Source of the DNA: Myxococcales bacterium
GTDB lineage: Bacteria; Myxococcota_C; UBA6777
Length of the DNA: 64,000 nt
Direction of reading: 5' to 3'
NCBI GenBank assembly: GCA_020632975.1
Contig: JACKEL010000001.1
Span: 434,001 to 498,000, forward strand
Position 1 is the stretch's first letter, and every line of letters begins with the position of its first letter. Of this stretch, positions 26,812 to 35,841 are shown piece by piece. The position numbers and the translations under genes were made by a program. The notes below the pieces were generated by a model. It was not told the DNA's origin and ran no database searches. It saw only the letters and a program-made list of their open reading frames with translations.

Positions 26812-27606
26812 GTGAGATTGGACGCAAAACTTCGAGAGCAGTGGCATCAAACCCCCGAAGGATGGACATTTGAGTTCCCAACAGGTTGGATGCAAGGCCG
26901 CTCCATCTTTGGCGGTTTTACGGCGGCATCGCTGGCCTCTTTGGGATATCGCCACGTGGACAATGACCGAACCCTCCGCACGCTCAGCATCCAACTACTA
27001 AGCCCTACCGTACCCGGCAAAGCCCAAGGTTTTCTCGATATCGTGCGGGAGGGAAAAAACATCACCTTTGCCCAAGCACGGCTAGAACAACAAGGCAAAG
27101 TGACCGCCACAGCAAGCTTGATCTTCTCCAAATCACGGGAAGGATCGGTCTCTGCCCCCACCAACCCAAGGTGGCTACCCAAGCAAGGCCCTGCCCCTGA
27201 AGGCTTGGTCGATATGCCCTATATCCCCGAAGTCATCCCCGAGTTCATACAAAAGTTCTCGATGCGATGGGCTGATGGTTCGCCTCCCTTCTCAGAAGCA
27301 TCACAAGCGGCCTTCTCTGGATACTGCCGTCTTCGCGAGCCTTCGGGAGATGTCGAAGCCTTGCTTGGTTTGTTGGATGCTTGGCCTTGCCCAAGCTTGT
27401 CACTGGTGGATCGCCCTGTGGCCGCAAGCACCGTGACTTGGACAGCACACATCCTTGAAATCCCCCAAAACTTCGAGGATTGGTTTTCTTTTTCTTACGA
27501 AACCGTCGCAGGAGAGGGAGGTTTCCATACAGCTGTAGGAGTCCTTCACTCATCCACAGGCCAACTTCTCGGATGGACCGAGCAATTGGTCGCACTCTTC
27601 GACTAG
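26812..27606 (+). CDS. Acyl-CoA thioesterase (double hotdog, TesB-like)
   Basis: 264 residues from a GTG start with AAGGAG six bases upstream; the frame extends to a TTG at 26716 without support. The first hotdog contains GWMQGRSIFGGFTAASLA and LRTLSIQLLSPTVPG. The second holds DRPVAASTVTWTAHI and ends FHTAVGVLHSSTGQLLGWTEQL, matching the bacterial thioesterase-like superfamily. It probably hydrolyses medium- or long-chain acyl-CoA, which fits an organism whose FAS-I releases acyl-CoAs. The next gene lies 40 bases on in the same direction. Confidence 0.85.
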   Translation: MRLDAKLREQWHQTPEGWTFEFPTGWMQGRSIFGGFTAASLASLGYRHVDNDRTLRTLSIQLLSPTVPGKAQGFLDIVREGKNITFAQARLEQQGKVTATASLIFSKSREGSVSAPTNPRWLPKQGPAPEGLVDMPYIPEVIPEFIQKFSMRWADGSPPFSEASQAAFSGYCRLREPSGDVEALLGLLDAWPCPSLSLVDRPVAASTVTWTAHILEIPQNFEDWFSFSYETVAGEGGFHTAVGVLHSSTGQLLGWTEQLVALFD

Positions 27607-27646
27607 GTCTACGTGCCTAGTGACCTTGGCCCCGAAGGAGAGTTTT

Positions 27647-28339
27647 ATGATCGTCGCCCCTATCCCCAAAAACGAAGACCTTCGTCTTGAAGCTCTCAAA
27701 TCCTACGACATCCTTGATACACAGCCAGAAAAAAGCTTCGATGACATCGCCAAGATCGCATCGTACATCTGCCAAACTCCCATCGCACTCGTCGTCTTGT
27801 TGGATGCGCAAAGACAGTGGTTTAAAGCAAAGGTCGGACTCGATGCGTCCGAGACATCGAGAGATTCGGCCTTTTGCTCCCACGCGATCCTTCAAGACGA
27901 ACTCTTCATCATCGAAGATGCCCTCCAAGACGAGCGCTTCTTCGACAACCCCCTCGTTACCAAGGATCCCCACGTGCGTTTTTATGCGGGGGCCCCACTT
28001 ATCGACACACAGGGCCTCCCACTGGGGACACTGTGTGTCATCGATCGCACCACCAAAACACTCTCCGCAGAACAACGTGATAGCCTCAAAGCCCTTGCGA
28101 GACAAGTCGTTACCTTATTGGAGCTTAGGAGAGTCGCAAAACAGCTCGCAGATGCCTTGAAAGAAGTCGAAACTTTGCAGGGTCTCTTGCCTATTTGCGC
28201 TTGGTGCAAGAATATCCATACGGGTGATGGTTACTGGCAACGCATGGAAGACTACCTCTCCACCCACACCAATATCAAACTGACCCACGGGATCTGCCCA
28301 TCTTGTGCTGGCCAATACTTTTCAGACTCCGTCTCGTAG
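27647..28339 (+). CDS. GAF domain sensor with C-terminal Cys4 motif
   Basis: 230 residues from ATG 27647, preceded by GAAGGAGAG. An N-terminal motif (NEDLRLEALKSYDILDTQPE) precedes a GAF domain with the usual FYAGAPLIDTQGLPLGTLCVID strands. A short coiled region leads to LPICAWCKNIHTGDGYW and GICPSCAGQYF, two Cys pairs that likely bind zinc and are often found at the end of GAF- or PAS-containing signalling proteins. No kinase or cyclase output domain is present, so it probably acts through a partner. Confidence 0.88.
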   Translation: MIVAPIPKNEDLRLEALKSYDILDTQPEKSFDDIAKIASYICQTPIALVVLLDAQRQWFKAKVGLDASETSRDSAFCSHAILQDELFIIEDALQDERFFDNPLVTKDPHVRFYAGAPLIDTQGLPLGTLCVIDRTTKTLSAEQRDSLKALARQVVTLLELRRVAKQLADALKEVETLQGLLPICAWCKNIHTGDGYWQRMEDYLSTHTNIKLTHGICPSCAGQYFSDSVS

Positions 28340-28365
28340 CGTAAACCTCTCCCATGGAGCGCACC

Positions 28366-29976
28366 ATGCACCAAACTCCACAAAAGCCGACCTCCCGACC
28401 CAAGCAAAGCATCCACTTCCCCCTGTCCATCTCTTTGCTCACACTCACACTTTTTCTCGGACTTTTTCTGATACACTGCGACCCCAGTCAACCCGCCAAA
28501 CAAGAAACCACCCAAGAACAAACCACCTCAGAGACCACAACATCCGAAAAGATCGCAGACGATGCAAACGAAAACACCACCTCGACCGAATCACTCGACG
28601 CTGCAGAACCTTCCTTGCCAGAGCCTCATCTCGAAAACAGCGTAGAGACCGAGCTTACCGAACCTGCTCCAGAAGCGACTCCCGAGCCCCAAGTCGAGGC
28701 AGCCCCCGAACCACAGGCTGAACCCACCCCTGAGCCTATGCCCGAACCCATGCCCGAGCCCACGCCCCCGGGATGCCAAACCAAGTATCCTCCTGCTTCT
28801 ACAGGCAAAACCATTACGATGAAGCCAGGACAAAAGCTCGCAGATCTACTCAAACAAGCCCAAGGTGGCGACCGCATCGAAGTCAGCGCAGGAGACTACC
28901 CCCAAGAAGATATCAAAAATGTCCAGTTCCAAGACTACGTTCATATCGTCGCAGCCCCTGGCGCCAAGCCGATATTCCAAGGGCTTCGCTGGACAAACTG
29001 TAGCTATCTTCTTTTCCAAGGTATCTCTTTCAAAAGCACACTATACTTCCGCAATAGCTCTTACGTCTGGCTCGAACAAATCGACCTAGACATGGGCGCA
29101 AACGACATCAGCGGACTTCATATCAACAGTGACTCTAGCACTTCATCACATCACTTTGAGATCCGCCGAAGCCGCCTTGCTGGGGGCGGACGCACCATCT
29201 TTATGAACTCCAACTTTACCCCTGATCCACTGTGGAACAACAATCTGAACTTTGTGAAAAACACTGTGGAGTGTGGAACCCGTGTTTGCTTCCAACTCTC
29301 GGGTGTGCGGGACTCTTTGATCGAAGACAACGACATCAAAAGCGCTACGGGCGGCGGGATCTTGCTTGCAGGTGCCACACGCATCCAGATCTTGCGCAAC
29401 CGTTTGGATGGCCAAAAGACCGCAGGAACGGGCATGAACATCGCAACCCCAGGTGTCGAGTGGGACAACTTTAATGGCGTCGAAAACATGATCACAAGCA
29501 AGGTCCGCATCGCAAACAACCTTGTCTTTGATTGGAAAAGCAATGGGATCTGGCTCGCAGGTAGCGTCGAGATCGACATCGTCAACAACACGATCCTTGG
29601 CCCCACTGCGATCTCCACAGCCCGCCGCACTCCCCACGACAAACAAGGAAACGTCATCCTCACAGGCAACGAAAAGATCCGCTTGTGGAACAACATCCTC
29701 AGTGTTTTTCGCATCGCAAGCGGCGATCCACGCCCCACCCTTGAATCCAACAACCTCGTCAAACAAGGTGGCGCAGGTACGGGCCTGCTCCAACAAGATC
29801 CGCTCCCTGAGTTTATCGACACCACCTCTTATCAGCTCAAAGCCACCAGCGTCGCCGTAGACAAAGGTCTCCAAAACAACGAGACCCCCACGGACGATCT
29901 CTACGGACGCTTGCGCACAACCCCCGTCGATCTAGGCGCCATCGAACAAGGAAGCACGCCCCTTCAGTGCCCCTAA
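28366..29976 (+). CDS. Right-handed beta-helix lipoprotein
   Basis: 536 residues from ATG 28366, with GGAG nine bases upstream. The signal peptide ends FLIH before Cys, followed by a Thr/Glu/Pro linker with repeated PEP units. The body is a parallel beta-helix: it opens TMKPGQKLADLLKQAQGGDRIEV, like polysaccharide lyases of the chondroitinase B type, continues through many N-x-(I/V/L) rungs (RIANNLVF, DIVNNTIL, RLWNNILS), and ends with a DLGAIEQ motif common in secreted beta-helix proteins. It probably binds or cleaves an acidic polysaccharide. The downstream TPR gene begins six bases after its stop. Confidence 0.88.
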   Translation: MHQTPQKPTSRPKQSIHFPLSISLLTLTLFLGLFLIHCDPSQPAKQETTQEQTTSETTTSEKIADDANENTTSTESLDAAEPSLPEPHLENSVETELTEPAPEATPEPQVEAAPEPQAEPTPEPMPEPMPEPTPPGCQTKYPPASTGKTITMKPGQKLADLLKQAQGGDRIEVSAGDYPQEDIKNVQFQDYVHIVAAPGAKPIFQGLRWTNCSYLLFQGISFKSTLYFRNSSYVWLEQIDLDMGANDISGLHINSDSSTSSHHFEIRRSRLAGGGRTIFMNSNFTPDPLWNNNLNFVKNTVECGTRVCFQLSGVRDSLIEDNDIKSATGGGILLAGATRIQILRNRLDGQKTAGTGMNIATPGVEWDNFNGVENMITSKVRIANNLVFDWKSNGIWLAGSVEIDIVNNTILGPTAISTARRTPHDKQGNVILTGNEKIRLWNNILSVFRIASGDPRPTLESNNLVKQGGAGTGLLQQDPLPEFIDTTSYQLKATSVAVDKGLQNNETPTDDLYGRLRTTPVDLGAIEQGSTPLQCP

Positions 29977-29982
29977 CCCACC

Positions 29983-31596
29983 ATGCAATCCATACAAGAT
30001 ATTTTCCAAAAACACACCTCACGATTTCTTACAAAAGAAGCGCAAGAACATCTTTTTGACCAAGCATGTTCGATGTTGCAAGCGCATGAGCCTCATGTTC
30101 AACAAGAAGGTCTCGCAAGCTTCGCAAGCTTCTTACAACACCAGCCCTACAACAAGGCTGCGCACTTGGCCCTTGCGCGTTACCACGCCCAACAAGGCGA
30201 TGCCAAAGCCTGTGAGCACCATCTCTCCGTTTGTTACGATCTCGAAGAAGACCTGCTCAAGATGTGGGAAGTGGAGCCAAGCCTCCAAGGAAGCCTCACT
30301 GACGAACAATTCCTTGCGGTGCTTGAGGAGATCGAGCGCGAAAGACACAGACGTTGGTGGGCTATCCTGACCTTTACGCAAGTGCAGCCTGACGACCACC
30401 CTTGCAACACAGAACTCACGTGGAAAGACGGACTCCCCGAAGAAGCCGATGCTTTCCATCAAGCTCTCCCCGACAGAGTGGATCATTGGCTGCGCTTTGA
30501 ACTCGATGATATGGGGTTCTTTGTTGTAGGACCCAAGATCGTACTCAAGCACAATGCAGATCGATCCTATTGTTTTTATGGGAAGATCCATCATTCGCTC
30601 TGCAAACTGGCCCGTCATGTCGAAGACGCGCGTTTTTTTATGTACGGTGAGTCCGAAGACTTCCTCGATGAGTTTTGGTTCTTGCAAGGTGAGTGTTACT
30701 TCTTTCGTCACCTTGATGTGGGCGACGAACACAAACAGAAACTGCTTTTCTGGGAACAACTTCTCGAAAAAGTCCCTTCAGATGAGCCACTTCGACAACT
30801 CCTCCTCCAAGAGTGGTCCTCTCGCGCAACAGTGTACTTCGGCCTTTTCAAACGCAACCCTTCGCTTCACCCTTTTGAAGAAGTCGAAGAAGCACGCCAA
30901 AAAGCCCGACAGTACGACCCAGACAACATCGAGATGCTTTATCTTGATGCGCTGATCCACCTGGAACAGGGCGACAAAGAACAAGCTCGCGAAAAACTCC
31001 AACAGACCTGTGCCCGCGCGCCAGAACACTTTGATGCACAGTACCGCCTTGGAAAGCTGTACTGTGAAGAAGAAGATGATGCCCGAGCACTCGCCACTTT
31101 CGACGCTGCCGCCAAACAAAAGCCTCATTATGTAGAGTTGCAATACTACCGTGGCTTGTGCCTTTCCGCTTTGGGACGCAACGAAGAAGCCGAAGTAGCG
31201 CACCTTTTGGAGATCGAGCATACCGCCCATTACAACGCTTTTTACTGCAACATCGCAGGCAACAAGCTCTATCACAGAAAAGAGTACCAAGTCGCATTGC
31301 TGTACTTTGCAGCAACCCTCACAAAAGGCCAGCAATACGAAGCGATCTTGCGCGAAAAACAAGCCAAAGAGACAAGCTCGTCCTCAAGCAACTTTTATGT
31401 GCAACGCCACAAAGAGCTTGCCTCGCAAGCACACAAGGCTTGGTTGGGCAGCGTGTCTTGTTATGAAGCATTGGGAGATGGCGAAAAAGCGTGGGAGATC
31501 TGCCAGAGTTGGCGAGATCATGAGCCAGACGATCCCCAAGCAACATCATGGCACGATTACCTTTTGGCCAAGTACGGCCCTTTGAAAAAAACCTAG
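29983..31596 (+). CDS. TPR-containing cytosolic protein
   Basis: 537 residues without a signal peptide. TPR-like helical pairs appear at residues about 45-75 (AAHLALARYHAQQGDAKACEHHL) and from about 300 to 460 (MLYLDALIHLEQGDKEQAREKL, AQYRLGKLYCEEEDDARALATF, QYYRGLCLSALGRNEEAE). The middle region, rich in Trp, His and acidic residues (about 120-260), was not recognised. TPRs mediate protein contacts. The short spacing to the beta-helix gene suggests co-translation, but a functional link is not evident. Confidence 0.8.
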   Translation: MQSIQDIFQKHTSRFLTKEAQEHLFDQACSMLQAHEPHVQQEGLASFASFLQHQPYNKAAHLALARYHAQQGDAKACEHHLSVCYDLEEDLLKMWEVEPSLQGSLTDEQFLAVLEEIERERHRRWWAILTFTQVQPDDHPCNTELTWKDGLPEEADAFHQALPDRVDHWLRFELDDMGFFVVGPKIVLKHNADRSYCFYGKIHHSLCKLARHVEDARFFMYGESEDFLDEFWFLQGECYFFRHLDVGDEHKQKLLFWEQLLEKVPSDEPLRQLLLQEWSSRATVYFGLFKRNPSLHPFEEVEEARQKARQYDPDNIEMLYLDALIHLEQGDKEQAREKLQQTCARAPEHFDAQYRLGKLYCEEEDDARALATFDAAAKQKPHYVELQYYRGLCLSALGRNEEAEVAHLLEIEHTAHYNAFYCNIAGNKLYHRKEYQVALLYFAATLTKGQQYEAILREKQAKETSSSSSNFYVQRHKELASQAHKAWLGSVSCYEALGDGEKAWEICQSWRDHEPDDPQATSWHDYLLAKYGPLKKT

Positions 31597-31669
31597 CCCC
31601 ATCAAGAGGTTTCCGCTACGATGTCTCGATAGGTTTCGAAACCAACTATCGAGCAACAAGGGCAAACCT

Positions 31670-33823
31670 ATGGAAAAGCCACCCCACTTCCATCTTTGGC
31701 GCTCCTATTGGCGCCTTTCGCTGTGTCTGCTAGGTCTCCTCGCACTGTTTTCTTTCCCATCTTGCGGCATCGTGGAACACGAACATGAACATGACCACGA
31801 GAATTGCGGGGCTCCTATCCAAGACACATCGGGCAGTCGCCAAGCCACACTTTCGCCAGGACTGGGCGTTCACATCGCAGCCCAAACATGCGGTTCAGGG
31901 ATGAAGCCTCCTTCTTATAGCGGATTCACCCGTGGCGTCGATGGATACGCATCTTATGTAGGACAAACCACCTGCAACCCTTCCGCCAAACCTGGCGCCA
32001 CCGCGTTCAAAGACCTTCTCTTGGCAACCTATCCTTGCACCGCAAGCCTCGGCATCGTAAGAGCCTGTAATGTCGGTGGAACCAGCGAACACAAAGAAGG
32101 TCGCGCTTTTGACTGGGGTGTCTCAGCTTTCACCCAAAAGAGCGTTGCAGAGTCCATGATCCAGTGGTTGCTCGCCACAGATGCCCAAGGCAAGAAACAC
32201 GCAATGGCCCGTCGCTTGGGCATTATGTACATGATCTGGAACAAAAAGATCTGGCGAGCCTACCGCAGTCCTGATTCATGGTCCACTTACACAGGCTCCA
32301 ACCCCCACACAGACCACGTCCACATCAGCTTTAGTTGGGACGGCGCCAACAAAAAGACCAGCTTTTGGACAGGAAGCGCCTCAAAGGTCTGTTCCTCTAC
32401 CCAAACCCAAAACTGCGCAAAAGTCGGCTGCCAGTGCGTTGAAGGAAGTTGCGAAGGTGGCTTTTGCCCAGGCGATGGCTGCACAGAAAAAGAGAAAAAC
32501 GATTGCAAACAAAAGGGTTGCGGCTGTGTCGACCACAAGTGTTCGGGCGGTTCGTGTGCAGGCAAAGGTTGCACCGCAAAAGAAGAAACAGACTGCGGAA
32601 AGTTCGGATGTAGCTGCGCAGATCACAAGTGTTCGGGCGGTGCGTGCGCAGGTTCGGGCTGTACCGCAAAAGAAGAGAGTGATTGCAAACAAAAGGGTTG
32701 TGGTTGCGTCGATCACAAGTGTTCGGGTGGCTCGTGCTCAGGCTCAGGTTGCACCGCAAAAGTTCAAACAGACTGCTCGAACAAAGGCTGCACTTGCAAA
32801 GACATGAAGTGTGTTTGTTGCACCCCCAGCAAAGAAGTCTGCGATAACAAAGACAACGACTGCGACGGCAAGATCGACGAGTCTGTCACCCGTGTCTGCC
32901 GAACAGACTGTGGAGAAGGCACCGAGACCTGTAGAGCCGGGAAATGGGGGGCTTGCAACGCTCCCAAACCTCAAGTGGAGATCTGCGACGGCAAAGACAA
33001 CGACTGCAACGGCCAAGTCGATGAGGGATGCGACTGCCAAGTTGGAGCAACACGCCCATGCAGCCAAGATGTTGGAGAGTGCAAAGCAGGACAACAAAGC
33101 TGCGAAAGCGGAACGTGGGGCAAGTGTTCTGGCGTCGAAGCCGCAAGAGAGATCTGCGACAACAAAGACAACGACTGCGACGGCCAAGTCGATGAAGGCC
33201 CCCTAGGTGGAGGAGCGTGCGACCTTGGTGGCGGCGCGGGACAAGGGAGCCTCGTCTGCTTCAAAGGACAGTTTCTTTGTCAGGCAGGCTCTGTCGAAAC
33301 CCCACCCAGCGAAGGAGACAGCGAGCCCACGCCCGATCCAACAGCCTCTGACGCTGGCCCACCCGAACAAGAGGCTTGCGCAGAAGGGCTCGTTTGCCTA
33401 GAACCCACCGCAGATACCGCCAAAACCAAGATGGGCGAGCCATGCCAGGATATGTCAGACTGCGAAAGCAACCTTTGTGTCACCTTCGATGACAAAAGCC
33501 TCTGTTCGCGTCCTTGCACCACGGACCGAGAGTGTCCGGGGGATCTGACCTGCAAAGACAACAAAGCTTGCTGGCCCGATAGCAGCGTCCTCAAGCTCGA
33601 TAGCGGCGAACAAACCTGCAAAAAAACAGAGGACTGCGCCACAGGAGAAGCCTGCGACCAAGGCTTTTGCATCCCCACACAAGAACTCCGCCCCGCAGGA
33701 TCAGGATGCGCTTGCCAAGCCAGCAACGATCCTTCCCTTCCTATCGGATTTTTTGGATGGTGCTTCCTTTTACTGATGCTTCTCTACAAACGAAAAAGAC
33801 ACACAGCGCGCCCCTCCCTCTGA
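31670..33823 (+). CDS. LAS-type peptidase-like lipoprotein with Cys repeats, MopE motifs and MYXO-CTERM tail
   Basis: 717 residues. A signal peptide ends FPS before Cys32, then comes a His/Glu cluster (36-44). Residues about 55-240 resemble the ARB-07466/extensin-like LAS metallopeptidase domain. The zinc ligands appear in SEHKEGRAFDWG (His141, Asp148) and NPHTDHVH (His216, His218), suggesting a D,D- or L,D-peptidase acting on peptidoglycan. Four Cys-rich repeats of about 34 residues follow, then three MopE-like CDNKDNDCDG motifs that may bind calcium or copper. The C-terminus has GCAC, one transmembrane helix and KRKR, a sorting tail of the MYXO-CTERM kind. Confidence 0.88.
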   Translation: MEKPPHFHLWRSYWRLSLCLLGLLALFSFPSCGIVEHEHEHDHENCGAPIQDTSGSRQATLSPGLGVHIAAQTCGSGMKPPSYSGFTRGVDGYASYVGQTTCNPSAKPGATAFKDLLLATYPCTASLGIVRACNVGGTSEHKEGRAFDWGVSAFTQKSVAESMIQWLLATDAQGKKHAMARRLGIMYMIWNKKIWRAYRSPDSWSTYTGSNPHTDHVHISFSWDGANKKTSFWTGSASKVCSSTQTQNCAKVGCQCVEGSCEGGFCPGDGCTEKEKNDCKQKGCGCVDHKCSGGSCAGKGCTAKEETDCGKFGCSCADHKCSGGACAGSGCTAKEESDCKQKGCGCVDHKCSGGSCSGSGCTAKVQTDCSNKGCTCKDMKCVCCTPSKEVCDNKDNDCDGKIDESVTRVCRTDCGEGTETCRAGKWGACNAPKPQVEICDGKDNDCNGQVDEGCDCQVGATRPCSQDVGECKAGQQSCESGTWGKCSGVEAAREICDNKDNDCDGQVDEGPLGGGACDLGGGAGQGSLVCFKGQFLCQAGSVETPPSEGDSEPTPDPTASDAGPPEQEACAEGLVCLEPTADTAKTKMGEPCQDMSDCESNLCVTFDDKSLCSRPCTTDRECPGDLTCKDNKACWPDSSVLKLDSGEQTCKKTEDCATGEACDQGFCIPTQELRPAGSGCACQASNDPSLPIGFFGWCFLLLMLLYKRKRHTARPSL
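32400..32820 (+). repeat. Internal tandem repeats encoding Cys-rich modules
   Basis: About four units of roughly 105 bases encode C-T-x-K-x-x-x-x-DC-x-x-x-GC-x-C-x-DHKCSGG-x-C-x-G-x-G. Units one and three are the closest at DNA level, sharing GATTGCAAACAAAAGGGTTG exactly, so they look recently duplicated. Confidence 0.75.
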
Positions 33824-33869
33824 GACTCCCCCCACGATGATCCCCGCATGACCGCCGTGATAACGCCTA

Positions 33870-33897
33870 GACGACGCTCTTTGTAAGCAGCGTCGTC
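33870..33897. terminator. Stem-loop between convergent genes
   Basis: GACGACGCT (33870-33878) pairs perfectly with AGCGTCGTC (33889-33897) across a 10-base loop, in the 77-base gap between two converging genes. No run of T follows on either strand, so it may be a bidirectional terminator of a weaker kind or an mRNA-stabilising hairpin. Confidence 0.5.
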
Positions 33898-33900
33898 CAC

Positions 33901-35640
33901 TCACACCCTGACAAATCGACGGCGCCCAAAGACCACGAACAGCAACAAGAAGAAAAACACCACCTCACCTGACGATGGCGCAGAGGAGCAACCACAACCT
34001 CCCGTCGTTCCGGGGTCTTGGATGTTCTCTTTTTGGCCGCTGGCGTCGAGGTTCGTCTCCTTTTGTGTTTCAGGAGAACCTTGCTCGGTTCCTCCTGCAT
34101 CTTGGGGGCTTTTTTCGCTGGCAAGTGGTTCGTTGCTTGCCTTTTCTACGCTTTGTTCGGGCGAAGAGGACTCAGAAGGAAGGGTCGATTCTTCTGGGCC
34201 ACTCGGCTCTTTGGTCATCTCCACAGCATCAGGCGGGGTCTTTTCTGGGGAGGGTTCGACGATCACCTCCGCGGGCGTAGAAAGACGGAACTCAAAGGCC
34301 CCAACATCGGTCTTTGCACCATTCACACGAGGCTGATCATCATAGTCAGTGGTGATCCCCAAACTCGCGACATCGACTCCCGCATCGACAGCCATGGCGG
34401 TTTGCTTCAAGTGATAGTCGTCTTTGGCGGCTGCGAGAAAGCCTGCCGTCGAGACTTTTTCTACATAAAGATTTCCAGAAAGCTGATAATTTGCGGTCGC
34501 ACTCAAAAAAGAGATAAACGACTTTTGCCCAGACGTCGCGAACTCACCGGGTTCTACGACAAGATTGTTGTAGATCTTGTTGCCTTTGATATTGGCCGAA
34601 GCAAGGCCAATTCCGTAACGCCCAGGCAAAACGATGGTGTTGTTTGCGAGGACGTAAGAGGCCGTAGACTGGGCGGTCTTGTCGTTGAGATAGATCGCGT
34701 CTTCCCCAGAACGAACGATCACATTGTTGTAAACCTTGTTCCCACCGTATCCAAAGACAGCGATCCCGATCCCTGTCCCCTTGTTGATCAGGTTATTGTA
34801 AACATCCGCTGCGGCCCCTGCGTTCAGCTGGATACCAGACTTTTGATTGGTTTCGTTGGCTGTGCCGTAGTTTTCGACGATATTGTGATGAATCGAAGCG
34901 CGCAAAGGAGCGCTCCCAAGCTGTATGCCATCCCATCCATTGTCGCGCAAGATATTGTGATGAATCGAGACATCTTCGATGGGATGGGGATACAAGGTCG
35001 TGTCTTTTCCACTGCACTGAACCACACGCGTGGGAAACGCAAAGTAACCAATATAAAATCCTTCCCCGCCTGTCTTGTAGATAAGATTGTGATGGAAGTG
35101 GACATTCTTCATCACAAAGCTCCGCATATCGGGATTATCGCAAGAAGGATCGGTTTTTCCGATAATGCCCGCAAAGCCCGTGCGCGTGATCTCGATATGG
35201 TCCACTTCAAAGTCCGTACTTTTTCCACTGAGCGTCAAACCGCTCGCGCCTTGAGGAGTTCCGTCGATCTTGATGCCATAATCCAGTCCTGTGTGGCCTG
35301 TCCCTGTCAGACGAAAATAACTCGACCCATCGATCGCAAAGCCATATCCTCTCGTGCTGTTGAGGATATGCACCAATCCACCGCAATTTTTCAACAGAAG
35401 GGGCTTTGCAGCGCTGCCTCGAAAGTTGCTGAGGCGCATAAAGTTCTTTTGTCCCGCCATCAAACAGATGGTTTGCCCTGGCATCACGGGCTTGCTTAGC
35501 TTCGTTGCATCGACAAACTCTGTGGCCGCGTCGATCACATGGTCACAACCGCAGTTTTGCGCATACCCGACTTGCGCGACACCAAGCCACAACCAGACAA
35601 AAAACAAGGTGACACCGAACTTTTGACAGATCTTTCGCAC
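33901..35640 (-). CDS. Secreted right-handed beta-helix protein with MYXO-CTERM tail
   Basis: 579 residues from a GTG at 35640, preceded by AAGGAGG; in-frame codons further upstream lack a ribosome site. The signal peptide ends VGYA-Q. The beta-helix has many H-H-N or Y-N-N rungs (SIHHNILRDNGWDGI, SIHHNIVENYG, KVYNNVIVRSGEDAIYL), ending DVGAFEF. A Pro/Glu/Ser linker of about 100 residues follows. The C-terminus reads GGCGCSS, then a hydrophobic helix and GRRR, a clear MYXO-CTERM type sorting signal. It may degrade or bind polysaccharide at the surface. The Cys pair at NCGCDH just after cleavage could form a disulfide. Confidence 0.9.
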   Translation of the reverse strand: MRKICQKFGVTLFFVWLWLGVAQVGYAQNCGCDHVIDAATEFVDATKLSKPVMPGQTICLMAGQKNFMRLSNFRGSAAKPLLLKNCGGLVHILNSTRGYGFAIDGSSYFRLTGTGHTGLDYGIKIDGTPQGASGLTLSGKSTDFEVDHIEITRTGFAGIIGKTDPSCDNPDMRSFVMKNVHFHHNLIYKTGGEGFYIGYFAFPTRVVQCSGKDTTLYPHPIEDVSIHHNILRDNGWDGIQLGSAPLRASIHHNIVENYGTANETNQKSGIQLNAGAAADVYNNLINKGTGIGIAVFGYGGNKVYNNVIVRSGEDAIYLNDKTAQSTASYVLANNTIVLPGRYGIGLASANIKGNKIYNNLVVEPGEFATSGQKSFISFLSATANYQLSGNLYVEKVSTAGFLAAAKDDYHLKQTAMAVDAGVDVASLGITTDYDDQPRVNGAKTDVGAFEFRLSTPAEVIVEPSPEKTPPDAVEMTKEPSGPEESTLPSESSSPEQSVEKASNEPLASEKSPQDAGGTEQGSPETQKETNLDASGQKENIQDPGTTGGCGCSSAPSSGEVVFFFLLLFVVFGRRRFVRV

Positions 35641-35841
35641 GAGAATCGCCTCCTTCCTTTCCACGAAAAACCAGTTCACAGCGTCTTTCCAAGAAAAAGT
35701 GAACTCGGTTTTGTAACGAAAGCACCACACACAAAAGAGGGACGTGCTGAGGCGAAGATATCAGCTTTGCGCGGCGTGGCTTTTGAGCCTTTGTATTGAC
35801 CCATCTCCCAAAAAAGCTATCCTAGCCTTGGAGGTTCAACC

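Noticed and set aside
34018..35499. A 493-codon plus-strand open frame opposite the beta-helix gene
   Set aside because: The minus-strand gene has signal peptide, beta-helix rungs and sorting tail; the plus frame has none.
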